From contig RQOL01000540.1 of assembly GCA_013076295.1 (NCBI GenBank), positions 372,001 to 436,000 on the forward strand: a DNA stretch of 64,000 nt. Reading direction: 5' to 3'. The notes under the pieces are model-generated. The model was given only the letters and a program-made list of their open reading frames with translations, was not told the origin of the DNA and did not search any database. Both the position numbers and the translations under genes were made by a program. Of this stretch, positions 1 to 14,470 are shown piece by piece; position 1 is the first letter of the stretch; each line of letters opens with the position of its first letter. This DNA is from Sanderia malayensis (Eukaryota; Cnidaria; Scyphozoa; Semaeostomeae; Pelagiidae).

Positions 1-336
1 AATAAACCATATCTTACTCGTAATCAATTACCTACATCTCCTTTCCAGGAGGACTATTTCAATTGATACCATCAGACACATTACCTGATTGATTGATAGA
101 TAGGCAAATACGCTTACTATCTTCGTAAGGTATTGGTTTATGTGCTAAGCACAAAGGGCCCACTGAATAGCTAGACTAATCGAAGCAGTGCGACCCTGGT
201 CATTCCTCTCGATGTGACCACACCTCGTGATTCCTTTTGCTTTTCTACCCCCTGGAAATGCTGACTTTCACTGTGTTTATCTATAGCCACTGTGCTTATT
301 CCAGGTGTGACAGGTTTGTTTTTATCTTATATATAG
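1..336. other. Intron-like sequence upstream of the first visible ILF2 exon
   Basis: No coding exon is recognisable here. The stretch is AT-rich and ends in a pyrimidine-poor acceptor at 335-336, just before the first ILF2 exon. The 5' half of ILF2 must lie to the left of the window. Confidence 0.6.
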
Positions 337-3310
<2,974 letters not shown>

Positions 3311-3479
3311 TTGACAGTTTCCTTTATCTTGTTGTTGATTTTTTTTAACTTTTTTGTTTTTATGTCTTCTATAATGACACTCGGGAAGTATGTCGTTTGT
3401 TAGTCTTGCGATGATTTTTCACAGTGAATGAGCTTTTTTTATTACGGTTAGCCTCCTTTAATTTAAGCGCCTATTCTCG

Positions 3480-4300
3480 TGATATAACTTTCACATAACG
3501 AACTTCACTGGATAAGGATATAGCAAACTAAACATCTGGTCCCTTGTTGAACTGCTTCATAGTATACAATTCACCCTCATATAACGAACTTCACTGTATA
3601 TAGCAAACTAAACATCTGGTCCCTTGTTGAACTGCTTCATAATATACAATTCACCCTCATATAACGAATTTCACTGTATATAGCTAACTAAACATCTGGT
3701 CCCTTGTTCAACTGCTTCATAGTATACAATTAACCCTCATATAACGAACTTCACTGGATATAGCAAACTAAACATCTGGTCCCTTTTTTAACTGCTTCAT
3801 AGTATACAATTAACCCTCATATAACGAACTTCACTGTATATAGCAAACTAAACATCTGGTCCCTTTTTTAACTGCTTCATAGTATACAATTCACCCTCAT
3901 ATAACGAACATCGCTGTATATAGCAAACTAAACATCTGGTCCCTTTTTTAACTGCTTCATAGTATACAATTCACCCTCATATAACGAACTTCACTGGATA
4001 TAGCAAACTAAACATCTGGTCCCTTTTTTAACTGCTTCATAGTATACAATTAACCCTCATATAACGAACTTCACTGTATATAGCAAACTAAACATCTGGT
4101 CCCTTTTTTAACTGCTTCATAGTATACAATTCACCCTCATATAACGAACATCGCTGTATATAGCAAACTAAACATCTGGTCCCTTGTTGAACTGCTTCAT
4201 AGTATACAATTCACCCTCATATAGCGAACTTCACTGGATATAGCAAACTAAACATCTGGTCCCTTGTTGAACTGCTTTATAGTATGCCCTCACGCTAACA
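3480..4300 (+). repeat. 80-bp satellite array 2 (intergenic)
   Basis: About ten copies of the same 80-bp unit as in the ILF2 intron (AAACATCTGGTCCC ... ATAACGAACTTCACT). It fills the space between ILF2 and the antizyme gene. Alternate units share CCCTTTTTTAACTG versus CCCTTGTTGAACTG variants, which suggests multi-unit amplification. Confidence 0.9.
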
Positions 4301-4675
4301 AACACCATTCGGTATAGCGTACAGCATATTGATATAGCTTGCTTGTTTGGTATAAGGCTCCTTATATGAATGTTATATTGCTTTCTACTTTACCGAAGAC
4401 AAGGAAGTTTTATTTTGGTGAAAAAATATTATTTGTCATAATTTTATCATTATTATTATGTGACTACAGTGGTTTCATTTTTACGCCTGGGCATGCGCAA
4501 AGCAAACTCGCTACGTCAACAAATTTTTTCAGCCTTCGGTGGCGTCGGCCATATTTTCCTGCTTCGAGCAAGAAGACGAAATAATTTTGAACAAAACCCA
4601 TATTTGCTGCCTTCGAGGCTTTAGCTCAAACATTTCGCCCGTTGCACAAACAGTTGGTCAGCATATCAAGAGGGG

Positions 4676-7600
4676 ATGTAAGTAGTTTTCGCTGTTTCAA
4701 ATTACTTTTAGCGATATTGTCAATTTTGTTCGCGATGCAAAAATGTTGACGACTCTCTGACGAAATTCCGGTCAAAATTTCGTTGCCGCTTTATTTCGCA
4801 GTAATTCAACCATTCCGCATGATAATATTTGGAAGAATTTTATACAAGCAAGGCTTTTTTATGGTTTAGTTTTCATTTTATTGTTAGAAAACAAGTTGTC
4901 TGTAATTAATTTCACGAGTGTCCTGCTCAAAACCACTTTGAAAATTTTTTTGATATGGACATTATTGTGGACTGGCTTGAAGGTTTTAATGTCAAAGTCC
5001 GTTTTTTCTGTTGAAAATGCTGAATAATAAATGTTGTTGGTTAAGGGTGATTCACTTGAGAATTCAATCAAATTAGATTATACTATTCAGCAGAAAAGAA
5101 AATAAGAAAAAATATTTTTGCCTGAAATTGTTATTCGAATTCCACCACAAATCAGCTGGTATTAAATTTTAACATCTTTGGCCAGTCAGTCATAGATTCA
5201 ACTCCACTTTTAAAAAATTATTATGCATGATCAAATTTGCACGATTTGAACTGTGGCAATTCATTTGATTTTGTCACCTTTAGGTTTGCCCCGTGTTTTT
5301 GTGACAGTGGCCTGCTCCTCTGCGTGGACGGATATTCCTGATGTTCGCTTTGGCACAAATCACATTGACCCAGGAGGATGTGGAACAGACAGACGTCACA
5401 AAGATCCCTTTGAGGTATGTCACAGTGTCCATCTTTGTTCAGCTTCAGAAAGCCATAAGAAATATAGAGCGAACATACGTGTGCATCTATCAACTATCAA
5501 CAGCTTAGATTATAGCTTTGTGTGTGCTATATTCAATGCTCCATCTATGCTCAGCTTTAGAAACCCATACCTTGTAAAGATAGAGCAAGCATACGTGTGG
5601 ATCTATCAACTATCAACTGCTTAGATTATAGCCTTGTGTGTGCTATATTCAATGCCCCATCTATGCTCAGCTTTAGAAACCCATACCTTGTAAAGATAGA
5701 GCAAGCATACGTGTGCATCTATCAACTATTAACTGCTTAGATTATAGCCTTGTGTGTGCTATATTCAATGCTCTATCTTTGCTCAGCTTTAGAAACCCAT
5801 ACCTCGTAAAGATTGAGCAAGCATACGTGTGCATCTATCAACTATCAACTGCTTGGATTATAGCCTTGTGTGTGCTATATTCAATGCTCCATCTATGCTC
5901 ACCCTTAGAAAGCCATACCTTGTAAAGATAGAGCAAGCATACGTGTGCATCTATCAACTATCAACTGCTTAGATTATAGCTTTATGTGTATACTATGTTC
6001 AAGATCTTCCCTGTGTATCTTCATAATTTGTATCATTGTTTATTTCAGGCCCTTTGTGAATTTGGAAAAGATTCAACACCTTTGACATTCTCGTTCCAAG
6101 ATGGCCAACACGTTATCAGTGAGTGGAATGGTGCTCTGGTGCAAAGGACATTATATTTAGAACTTCCACATACCTCTTTGCCTTCTGGTATCAAAGAAGG
6201 GTAATTTATGTTCATTTATAATGCCCAATATGCCATTTGTGATCACATCTGTTATTACATAGATATAGCTGCATTTATTGCATAGATATAGCTGCATTTA
6301 TTGCATAGATGTAGCTGCATATATTGCATAGATATGGTTTCATATGTTGCATAGATATAGCTTCATATGTTGCATAGATATCGCTGCATATATTGCATAG
6401 ATATGGTTTCATATGTTGCATAGATATAGCTTCATATGTTGCATAGATATAGCTGCATATATTACATAGATATAACTGCATGTATTGCATAGATATTGCT
6501 CCTTATATTGCTCAGATATAGCTGCATATATTGCATGGATATAGCTGCATATATAGCATATATATAGCTGCATCTGGTGCATAGATATGGCTGCATATAT
6601 TGAATAGATATAGCTGCATACACTGCATAGGTATAGCTGCATATGTTGCATAGATATAGCTGCATACATTGCATAGATATAGGTGCATATATTTATTTTT
6701 CATTTTGTTTTTAGATTTGTTGCTCTTTTGGATCATGCTGAAGATGTTTTGAAAGCAACCAAATTGTTCATGTGCATACCAAAGTCAATCACAAGTAGAG
6801 GTGAGAATCTTGTTTCACTCTCCCCCCCCCCTTCACTTTGAGCAATTCATATCAAATTAATTGCTTCCTCAATGTGATAAGATATGTAATAATGCCCCTC
6901 TGCGCACACAGTTAACTCCTGCCGTCCTTCAGTGTTTGATTGCCCGCGTTGATCCCGCGTTTATCCCGCGTCGATTGAAGCAAAGAACCTTTGGCCAATT
7001 ACCATGAAGCTTTGTAGATCAATTTCTGCTTAGGGTGTGGCCTGGTGAAGCTGATCAGGGGGCTACCATTTGAGTGTCAAATTTCTCGTTTCTTATCGTT
7101 TGGTAAATCCATTGGCTCTCAGGGAGTGTTTTGAACGATAAGGCAAAGGTTGGCTGAAGTTTTGGTGTAAATAGAAACCCCACAAGAAATCGGAAACAGC
7201 TTGTTTTTTGCATTCTTGTTTTATACATACAGCAACTTTCTTGTGAGCTACCTGTAAAGTTAATTTGATTCACTTGGTCAGTCTGTTTGCAAACTCTTTC
7301 ACTCCAATACTTCTTGATTGTAGTCGAGAACAAACTTATTACGTCACAAAATGGTTAAGTCGGACATAGATTGAATCAATATAAAGTACCACAATTTAGT
7401 TCCCAGATTAAGAAGGCGCTTAATTCAGAATTTTATTCCCCTAGGAGGCTTTCACAAAGTTTTTACTATAATCATACGTTTACTTAAACAAAAGATTTAT
7501 ATTTTACTATAAACTCATTATTATTGAAACGAATTTTAAAAAAAGTAAAATTTATTTTTTTATTTTGTTTTTAGCCGAGGTTTTGCGAGCATTTATGTTC

Positions 7601-7687
7601 ATGGGGTTTCAGATTGTTAATCCGGATGGCATGGATTGCATCGATCGCAAAACGGATTACATTTTCATGCAGTACGAATTCAATTAA
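4676..7687 (+). CDS. OAZ: Ornithine decarboxylase antizyme (+1 frameshift gene)
   Basis: Antizyme binds ornithine decarboxylase, targets it to the proteasome and blocks polyamine uptake. Its synthesis needs a polyamine-stimulated +1 ribosomal frameshift. Exons: 4676-4677 (coding part only), 5284-5414, 6049-6200, 6715-6800 and 7575-7687 (TAA 7685-7687). The zero frame ends ...GYS at TCC TGA (5336-5341). Reading on in the +1 frame (DVRFG...) through the remaining exons gives LYLELPHTSLPSGIKEG, FVALLDHAEDVL, LFMCIPKS, RAFMFMGFQIVNP and DYIFMQYEFN. These match the antizyme C-terminal domain. The only in-frame start I can find is an ATG split by the intron (AT at 4677 joined to G at 5284). That makes a first frame of just 19 codons and a protein of about 160 aa, shorter than the 228 aa of human OAZ1. 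A missed upstream exon is possible. Exon 3 holds the left edge of the segmental duplication. Confidence 0.88.
5336..5341 (+). promoter_or_regulatory. OAZ: Programmed +1 frameshift site (TCC TGA) of antizyme
   Basis: TCC is the last sense codon of the first frame and TGA is its stop. The following T completes the UCC-UGA-U context conserved across animal antizymes. Skipping T5339 yields ...GYS-DVRFGTN..., in frame with all downstream exons. Whether a 3' pseudoknot assists was not determined. Confidence 0.9.
5415..5990 (+). repeat. About 117-bp tandem repeat in an antizyme intron
   Basis: About five copies beginning near AGAAACCCATACCTTGTAAA and including CATACGTGTGCATCTATCAA recur every 117 bp or so. 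They fill the intron between the frameshift exon and exon 3. The first unit overlaps the splice donor at 5415, so the array may have grown from intron sequence next to the donor. Confidence 0.85.
6250..6692 (+). repeat. 23-bp satellite array in the antizyme intron (copy A)
   Basis: The same 23-bp family as in ILF2, about 19 units, in the intron between antizyme exons ending at 6200 and starting at 6715. The orthologous intron in the duplicate (37225-39645) has grown more than five-fold. Confidence 0.92.
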
Positions 7688-7904
7688 AACATACCAGCGG
7701 ATCACAGATTACTAGATCGGAATCAAACCAAAATCAAACCCACTTTCACATTTAAACTTTACTAACACATGATTATAAAATTGGTTTTTACATTTTATTC
7801 AACTGACTTAATCTCCCAATAGATGATTTACTGATGTTTGCAACTGCATAAGGTTAATTTCGTAAATATTCAATTTCGATTTTAGCAATGATGAGTTAAA
7901 ACTT

Positions 7905-8190
7905 GATTGCCTTTTTATTCAAAGCTATATCTCAACAGTATTCAGAACTATACCCCGGCAATATTCAGAGCTATATCCAAGCATTATTCAGAGCTATATT
8001 CAAGCAATATTCAGAGCTATATCCAAGCAATAATCAGAACTATATCCAAGCATTATTCAGAGCTATATCCTAGCAATAGTCAGAACTATATCCTAGCAAT
8101 ATTCAGAGCTATATTCAAGCAATAGTCAGAGCTATACCCGGGCAATATTAAAAGCAGGAGCAACTATATCTCAACAATATTAAAAGCAGA
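7905..8190 (+). repeat. 23-bp repeat downstream of antizyme, inverted relative to the intronic satellite
   Basis: The unit is close to ATTCAGAGCTATATCCAAGC plus AAT, period 23. Its sequence matches the reverse complement of the intronic 23-mer at about 17 of 23 positions (shared GCAATAT and AGCTATATC). The last antizyme exon is therefore bracketed by related satellites in opposite orientation. The same arrangement is kept in copy B (42485-42725). Confidence 0.8.
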
Positions 8191-9020
8191 ATATAGCTTT
8201 ATTGGTCTTCCTCCTACCTTTTCACGTGATTTTCATATTGGTGCGCAACACAATGAATCATGCCATGAGTTTAAGGCGCCTAAGCAAAAATGGAGAATAG
8301 TTAGAAAGACCCAAAAGTAAAACTGAGTTCGGTGAGGTTGAATGAAAAGATGAAATGACCTGTGTTTAGCTTGTTCAAGCAAAATCTATTTAGTTACAGG
8401 CAAAGATGGAATTCATTATGCATAGAAAGGATACTTTATTATATACCTTCTTGAAATTTTCGTGAGTCACTCATGGCCAGCAAGGAGAGGTTTTCCCAAG
8501 CTTGACTGAGGTTCACGTGGTCACCAATTCCTCCTTCTCTGAGACCAGCCTTTCTCTAGAAATAGCAATATACTATGTGACAATGTACTTGGACCCTTTA
8601 CCCCCTGGAAATATATCATTTGATATTGTTTATCAATGGACTAAATGGACCTTCCAGGGGTGAAGGTATAAGAAAATATAGTCAGACACAGCCCCTGGAA
8701 ATATATCATTTTAAATTGTTTATCAATGAAGTAAATGGAGCTTACAGGGGTGACAGTATAAGAAAATATAGTCAGACACTTTACCCCCTAGAAATATATC
8801 GTTTCGTATTGTTTATCAATCGACTAAATGGACCCTCCAGGGGTGACAGCGTGAGACAATATAGTCAGACACAGCCCCTGGAAATATATCATTTTAAATT
8901 GTTTATCAATGAAGTAAATGGAGCTTACAGGTAAAGTAAATGCGAAAATATAGTCAGACACTTTACCCCCTGGAAATATATCGTTTCGTATTGTTTATCA
9001 ATGGACTAAATGGGCTGAAT
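8190..9020 (+). repeat. Spacer with CCCCCTGG tandem repeat (copy A)
   Basis: 8190-8590 is unique-looking, non-coding sequence shared with copy B (42750-43120). From 8597 about five units bounded by TTTACCCCCTGGAAATATAT follow. The 104-codon open frame at 8620-8934 is repeat-derived. No gene was recognised. Confidence 0.65.
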
Positions 9021-9169
9021 TTACATTCAATTAATCTGTATATAAATAGATAAAACATAAAACATAATTCCATTGCCTAAGGACATATACCTTGTCCACA
9101 AATTCTTGGTCAATACAGTAGTGTTCTTTCCTGATGGCAGGAATGAAGTCAAAGTTTAAAAAATACAAA

Positions 9170-9490
9170 TTTTGAAATAGACTGAAAAATGACTCACAAG
9201 GAGTCGAATTATACTAAATAGGTCCCACTGATCACGTTGAGACAATTCCCAGCTCCCTAGGAGTAATGGTTTGTGGACTCAGATTTCCCGCGGATAGTTA
9301 TTTAAACTTTCTATCATACATGAAGTAGGTACTGAAAAATTCAATCTTTGAAATAGACTGAAAAATGACTCACAAGGAGTCGAATTATACTAAATAGGTC
9401 CTACTGATCACGTTGAGACAATTTCCAGCTCTCTAGGAGCAATGGTTCAAATTTTAGTGGACCCAGATCTCCTGCGGATAGCTATTTAAG
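9170..9490 (+). repeat. About 185-bp tandem repeat (copy A)
   Basis: Two units contain ATGACTCACAAGGAGTCGAA and ATCACGTTGAGACAATT. Three to four units of the same family lie in copy B (43560-44110). No coding potential was recognised. Confidence 0.75.
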
Positions 9491-11398
9491 AATATTTTTA
9501 AGATGACCTGACAGATCCATTGTGTACAGCTCGTCATCTGTAGCCATAATTGGAAAAAAAACACACTCACTTTTACTCTTAGGTTAACCCGAAAAAGCTT
9601 CATTATCAGGCCGCGGCATGTGCCCGCGACGTGCCCACAGATTGGACAGCCACTACATGGAAACTTTGCATTTCAATTTCAAAGCAACTGACCGATCAAA
9701 ATTGTTTAAAAATTCCATTCTGGATAACCGACGCTCAATATCTAACTATTTGAGTAACAAAAACGAACAAAAATATTCGTTTTCTTGGAGAAAATCAGTG
9801 TCAAACTTGTTGCTTCAGTACGGGAAAAAAACGGGCTCCTTACTATGATGTCATAGTAGGTAGATCCCAGTCCTCGAAGTGTGTCAAGAAAAATGGTGAA
9901 AGTGACGAAATATCGACACTTTCACACGTTATAACTCGTGAACTACGCGTCAGATTTCAAAAATGTTTTCAGCTTTGAAATCAGCGTTGCAAGTTTTCCT
10001 GATATAAAGAATAAAAAAAAGCTATAGTGGCACTTTAATACTTATGAAGGTGCTGTGATGTCACAGTATGATGAGATTCACAGAGCGAACTGCCATCTAA
10101 TCTTACTCCTTGCTACGAACTCACTTAGTTTTCATAATGGTTTTGTTACATTATCTTGAAGTATTTTCGAATCTCATTCCTGTTTAATTACATTATTCGC
10201 TTTATCCTTCCTCGTGTTTGTTCTTTTTATTTGGTTGCTTGCGCGAAGCCCCTCTCTGATTTTATCTATTCTTGCATAGACTTTCCTTACAATCCTCTAC
10301 CAGCCACCTGGGGACCCAAAGGGTCTTAATACGCGGCTTTACGCTGGTCTGTTCTGACAGATCTATCGCATAGAGCTCGTTGTCAGTAGCCATAAATTGA
10401 AATACTTTTTTCACAATTGACATTGTTTGAGATGTGCTGTACCTCAAAAGACAGAGACTGTGGCACACCTGAAGCTTTTGTCTACACTCCCCTCTCCATA
10501 TTTTTTTGTCCTCACCCATTTCAAAACATATCTTTTTAATCAATTGCTAGATGTGTTAGTCATGATTATTGGTTTTACATCACAGCAGCATTCATTTTAA
10601 CAATGTTAACAGCTAGTTTAATTCAGTTGTAAATTCTTTCAAATTCAAAATACTTTTGCCAAATCATTTGCTGGTTTGAAAATTCATTTTAATGTGCCCT
10701 CGTAATTTTGAAATTTGATCTCCAGTAATTGTTTCATGTTATCACGCATGTGTATTATACTTCATATTTTGACATTCCCGCATTCAAAGTGTGCACGCAA
10801 ACCCTCTTTGACTCCGGGTGACAGCAAAGAGGGTTGGAGACCCTTGCTTGTGCAAAATGCCACTGGGGGAATTTTAAGTTATTTTTGTTTCGATATTTCG
10901 GGCTCTAACATCTCCATTGGCAAAATGAGGAAAGAGGGTGAGCTTTAGTGGCTGCTCGGCACGTAGCATAGGTTCCCCCGGGGAAGATAGGGTTTCGCCG
11001 TTCTTTGGCGAAATTTTATTAGAACCGGTTTATTTACAGATCTGTTTTTTCCAAGTTTCCACAATTATTTTTACTTAATTTAAACTGTGTTGAAATTGAT
11101 TGTTGAAAGTAAAACCGAAATGTCTCAAAGAAGTATTCTTCAAGAATCTAAGTTTCTCAAGTGGAAGTTTCGGCACCCTCAACAGAAAGTGTTAATGAGT
11201 CTGACTCTATTTGTTACTAAAACTACCCTCTAAAATTATTGATGGGGCACATGTGGGGGTTCCGGTGGTACGCATGCGTTTATTAAATTGTTTTCAATAT
11301 CAAACGACCTCGAACCCATCACCCAGCGGTATCTACGCTCTGCCTTTTCTCTGATTGATTCATGTGACGCACGAGAAGATTGGTATTTCCGGTAAATA
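9490..11398. other. Non-genic, repeat-derived spacer with a duplicated MATDxELY frame
   Basis: Minus-strand peptides MATDDELYTMDLSGHL (near 9550) and MATDNELYAIDLSEQT (near 10392) mark two copies of a short sequence. Copy B has one merged copy (44140-44190) and lacks the roughly 880 bp between them. The intervening part includes AACGGGCTCCTTACTATGA and other transposon-like sequence. No family was recognised for the short peptides. Confidence 0.5.
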
Positions 11399-12015
11399 TG
11401 TGAATGAGATTGCCAAATATGGTCTGGAGATAACGTTTCCGGTACCCAGTATGCTTTGCTGAACCAGTGGGAGTACAAAAGCTCAGCCACGTGAAGTTTG
11501 AGGTCTTTGATCTTGGTTTGTGGAGAGGAAGAATATGGGGATGACTTGGAAGAAATGTCGAAGAAGAACCACGAAGAAAAACATGGAAGCTGATGCAACG
11601 TCACAAAGATGTCGGACACTTGTAGTTGGACTATGCTTTCCTTATCTTTCAAGACTTCAGTGATTAGTAAATATGCCAATTGGAAAAAAGCCAGCAAGCT
11701 GATAGCTGGAACACCTTCCGAATGCCTGGAGAATTTATCCGAACTTTCTTCCTTCAGTCAGGTAAGCTTTTTGACCTTGTAGAATGCTTTAGGACTATCA
11801 TTTCTCTTAAATGTATCTAATTAAAGCTATTTTTACTTGGCGCTGCTTTGAAAATATGATATTTTATCAAGTCAATCTAAATTTGCTTTTCGTTTTCGTG
11901 GATATAGCTCGAGAACGTTCTAGATGACTGGAAAGACTATCCGAAGTTTCTTGATTTAGTGGGGTAAGCTTTTAGGACTATCATTTCTCTTAAATGTATC
12001 TATTTAGAGCTATTT
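11399..12015 (+). repeat. Long inverted repeat, left arm (copy A)
   Basis: This arm pairs with 13395-14004 in reverse complement. It runs from TGTGAATGAGATTGCC through GGAGATAACGTTTCCGGTAC to the intron sequence TTTTAGGACTATCA. Each arm is about 610 bp, separated by about 1.4 kb. The structure predates the segmental duplication because copy B keeps it (45165-45780 and 47505-48100). Confidence 0.85.
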
Positions 12016-12105
12016 ATTACTTTCACTGCTTTCTGGTTGCAAAACACCTACTTATTATGTGAATCTAAATTTGCTTTCAGCTTTCATAAATGCAATTTGC
12101 CGTGA
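11609..12105 (+). CDS. Unrecognised small spliced gene in the left inverted-repeat arm
   Basis: ATG at 11609 opens a frame MSDTCSWTMLSLSFKTS... to a clean donor at 11761. An exon at 11908-11963 (LENVLDDWKDYPKFLDL) follows, then an exon from 12081 reaching TGA at 12103-12105. This predicts about 77 aa. Downstream exon-like segments and a polyadenylation-like AATAAA near 12600 suggest a transcription unit, possibly a non-coding RNA. I recognise no domain. The paralogous frame in copy B has its first donor changed from GT to AT (45529-45535 region), so the coding potential is not strongly conserved. Confidence 0.3.
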
Positions 12106-13109
12106 AAACAGGATTGAAATATTTTTAAACTGGAGGTAAGTTTCATTTGAATTTCGTATGTAACATATTTTGAGTTCGTTAGTTGTAAGGAATGGATAAG
12201 TAGATTGTTCCTCTGTGATGAAAATCTTGGAATTACCGTATGAAAGTTTATTCTTTTTGAATACAATCTTTGCGGCTTTTTTGAGAGGATGTTGACGACC
12301 AAGATGGAGTTGTCAAGCTGAAGAGTTGTTTATTTCAGGTCTCGTCCATCTGGGGATGTGATAAAAGAAAAGTGAGAATAGAACCATCTTGTAAGGTAAA
12401 ACAAAAATTGAAGCTGTATTTAAACAAATTATAATTAAAATTCATACAGATTTATGCTACATTTGTTGTGAATCAAATACTATATGAATTAATGCATCTA
12501 TTTTAACTTGTAGATTAGTCATCCGTGAAAATGAAGCTCCGACCGAAAATCTAAAACGAAACGAGAAAGGCCAGAACAATTACGAAAACGATCATAATAA
12601 AGAACTAAATCTTGTATAATGGACAATTAATTTGACATTTACAATAAAAACAATTATATGTGCGATGTTAAAATTGAATGAATACATATAATTTCTGTTT
12701 GAAAATATTTTTAAATGTGTTGTTGCTGTCGTCTGTTACTTCCTCCCACTCTTTCAGACTTAAAATATTTATTAATTTAGTAAAATTCGCTATTCTGGAA
12801 CTTCCTGGGTTAGCTTATTTGTAAACAAACTTCCTAATATACAAACAAAATGGAGAAACGAGGCAAAGAAATTACTTCGGCCTATAAAGCGTTCAATTAT
12901 ACTTTTCCTGTTCAACCGTTAAACTCCTCAACATATTCTACCATCAGATTATACATTCTTCCTTAATGATTATGCCGAGAAGAATGAAATAAAAAGAATT
13001 AACATTACAGAAATCTTTTAAATAATACAAGTAGCGTAGTTTCAAATGAAAACTTGCCTACTCAAAGATTGCTTGGCGGAAAACGAAGAAGATACTTCGG
13101 ATATTTTCA

Positions 13110-13790
13110 CCAGCTTCTTAACCATGAGCTTTTCTTTTATTTCAACATTCTGTAGATAAATAAAAACTTAACGATTAGTAAAGTTTTTGCTGTTACAATT
13201 AACTGTTAATTACAGAAAAATATTGCCCGAAATAAGACGATTATTCCATGCCATTTTTGATTCGCTTATTGCATTGTCAGGTATTCGCCCAGAGTTTCAA
13301 ATATGTACAAACAATTTCAGCACTCCTCATAAGTTCATTAGAAGCGATCTCTTCTAATTTTGCGACCAGAGAGCAATAAAAAAAAATAGCTTAAAACACA
13401 GAAGTGATAGTCCTAAAAGCTTACCTCGCCAAGTCAAGAAACTTCGGATAGTCTTTCCAATCATTTAGAACGTGTTCAAGCTGTATCTGTATTCCTGAAA
13501 ACGAAAAATAAATTTAGATTGATTTAATAACGTCATCATGTTTTGCAGCCAAAAAGCAGTGACAAGTAATAAATAGCTCTAAATAGATAAATTTAAGAGA
13601 AATTATGGTTCTAAAGCATCCTACAAGGTCAAAAAGCTTACTTGACTGAAGGAAGAAGGTTCGGATAATTTCTCCAGGCATTTGGAAGGTGTTCCAGCTA
13701 TCAGCTTGCTGGCTTCTTTCGAACTGACATATTTACTAATCACTGAAGTCTTGAAAGACAAGGAAAGGATAGTCCAACTACAAATGTCCG
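13110..13790 (-). CDS. Inverted paralogue of the small spliced gene (right arm, copy A)
   Basis: On the minus strand the right arm repeats the same design. A start-like ATGGCGGACATTTG is near 13790. A first-exon frame SKYVNSxxASKLIAG is followed by a donor (GTAAGC near 13640), a DWKDYPKFLDLA exon near 13430-13480, and a further exon-like segment near 13090-13155 (KEKLMVKKLVKISEVSSSFS). Reading phases do not join cleanly across all exons. It is either a decayed copy or a non-coding transcript. Confidence 0.25.
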
Positions 13791-14004
13791 CCATCTTTGT
13801 TACGTTGCATCAGCTTCCATGTTTTCTTCGTGGTTCTTCTTCGACATTTCTTCCAAGTGATGCCGATAATCTTCCTCTCCACAAACCAAGATCAAAGGCC
13901 TCAAACTTCACGTGGCTGAGCTTTTATACTCCCACTGGCTCAGCAAAGCATACTGGGTACCGGAAACGTTATCTCCAGACCATATTTGGCAATCTCATTC
14001 ACAA
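13395..14004 (-). repeat. Long inverted repeat, right arm (copy A)
   Basis: Reverse complement of the arm at 11399-12015. The outer boundary is at ATTCACAACA, where the two arms diverge. It contains the inverted paralogue of the small spliced gene. Confidence 0.85.
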
Positions 14005-14123
14005 CAAGTTTGAAGACCGCTGGACGACAAGGTCCGTCATTTCAATGCAATTGATAGCTGCTCTGTTTACAAAAATTTCCAGTTACAAAGCAGACCAATA
14101 AGAACCATTAAAGGCCTCCAGGA

Positions 14124-14387
14124 TGATATTTCTCCTCAAAACAATAGAAAATCTTACCATCTGCAGGCCTGAGCTTTAACAATTAATAACAGAAATTCCA
14201 ACAAGGAAAGTAGTTCAAGCTTCTGTTTTTAGAGCTCCAGCGGAATGGTCAAGCTTCATTGGTGGCTTACCTGAAGCCTCTCCCATTTCTGGGTTTTTGT
14301 ATCCAAATGATGACACTCTTGCTCCGGTTGAAAAAATATCAAAAGGCCACCCAATATACAATGATCCATTTAATTATTACAATTAAA
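14124..14387 (+). pseudogene. Decayed copy of an unrecognised ORF (copy A)
   Basis: The frame LITEIPTRKVVQASVF...PAEWSSFIGG...GHPIYNDPFNYYN corresponds to the intact 87-codon frame at 48214-48477. In copy A, CAA has become TAA just after RPEL, which interrupts the frame. An AATAAA lies shortly downstream (near 14446). No family was recognised. Confidence 0.45.
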
Positions 14388-14470
14388 ATTTCCCATTCTC
14401 TTTTCATTGAGCCTTGCAATTAAAAACGTGTTCTCCTCCAATGCAATAAAGAACGTTTTAAAACGGATGG

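Noticed and set aside
6275..6736. Several cysteine-rich minus-strand frames in the antizyme intron
   Set aside because: Same satellite artefact as above.
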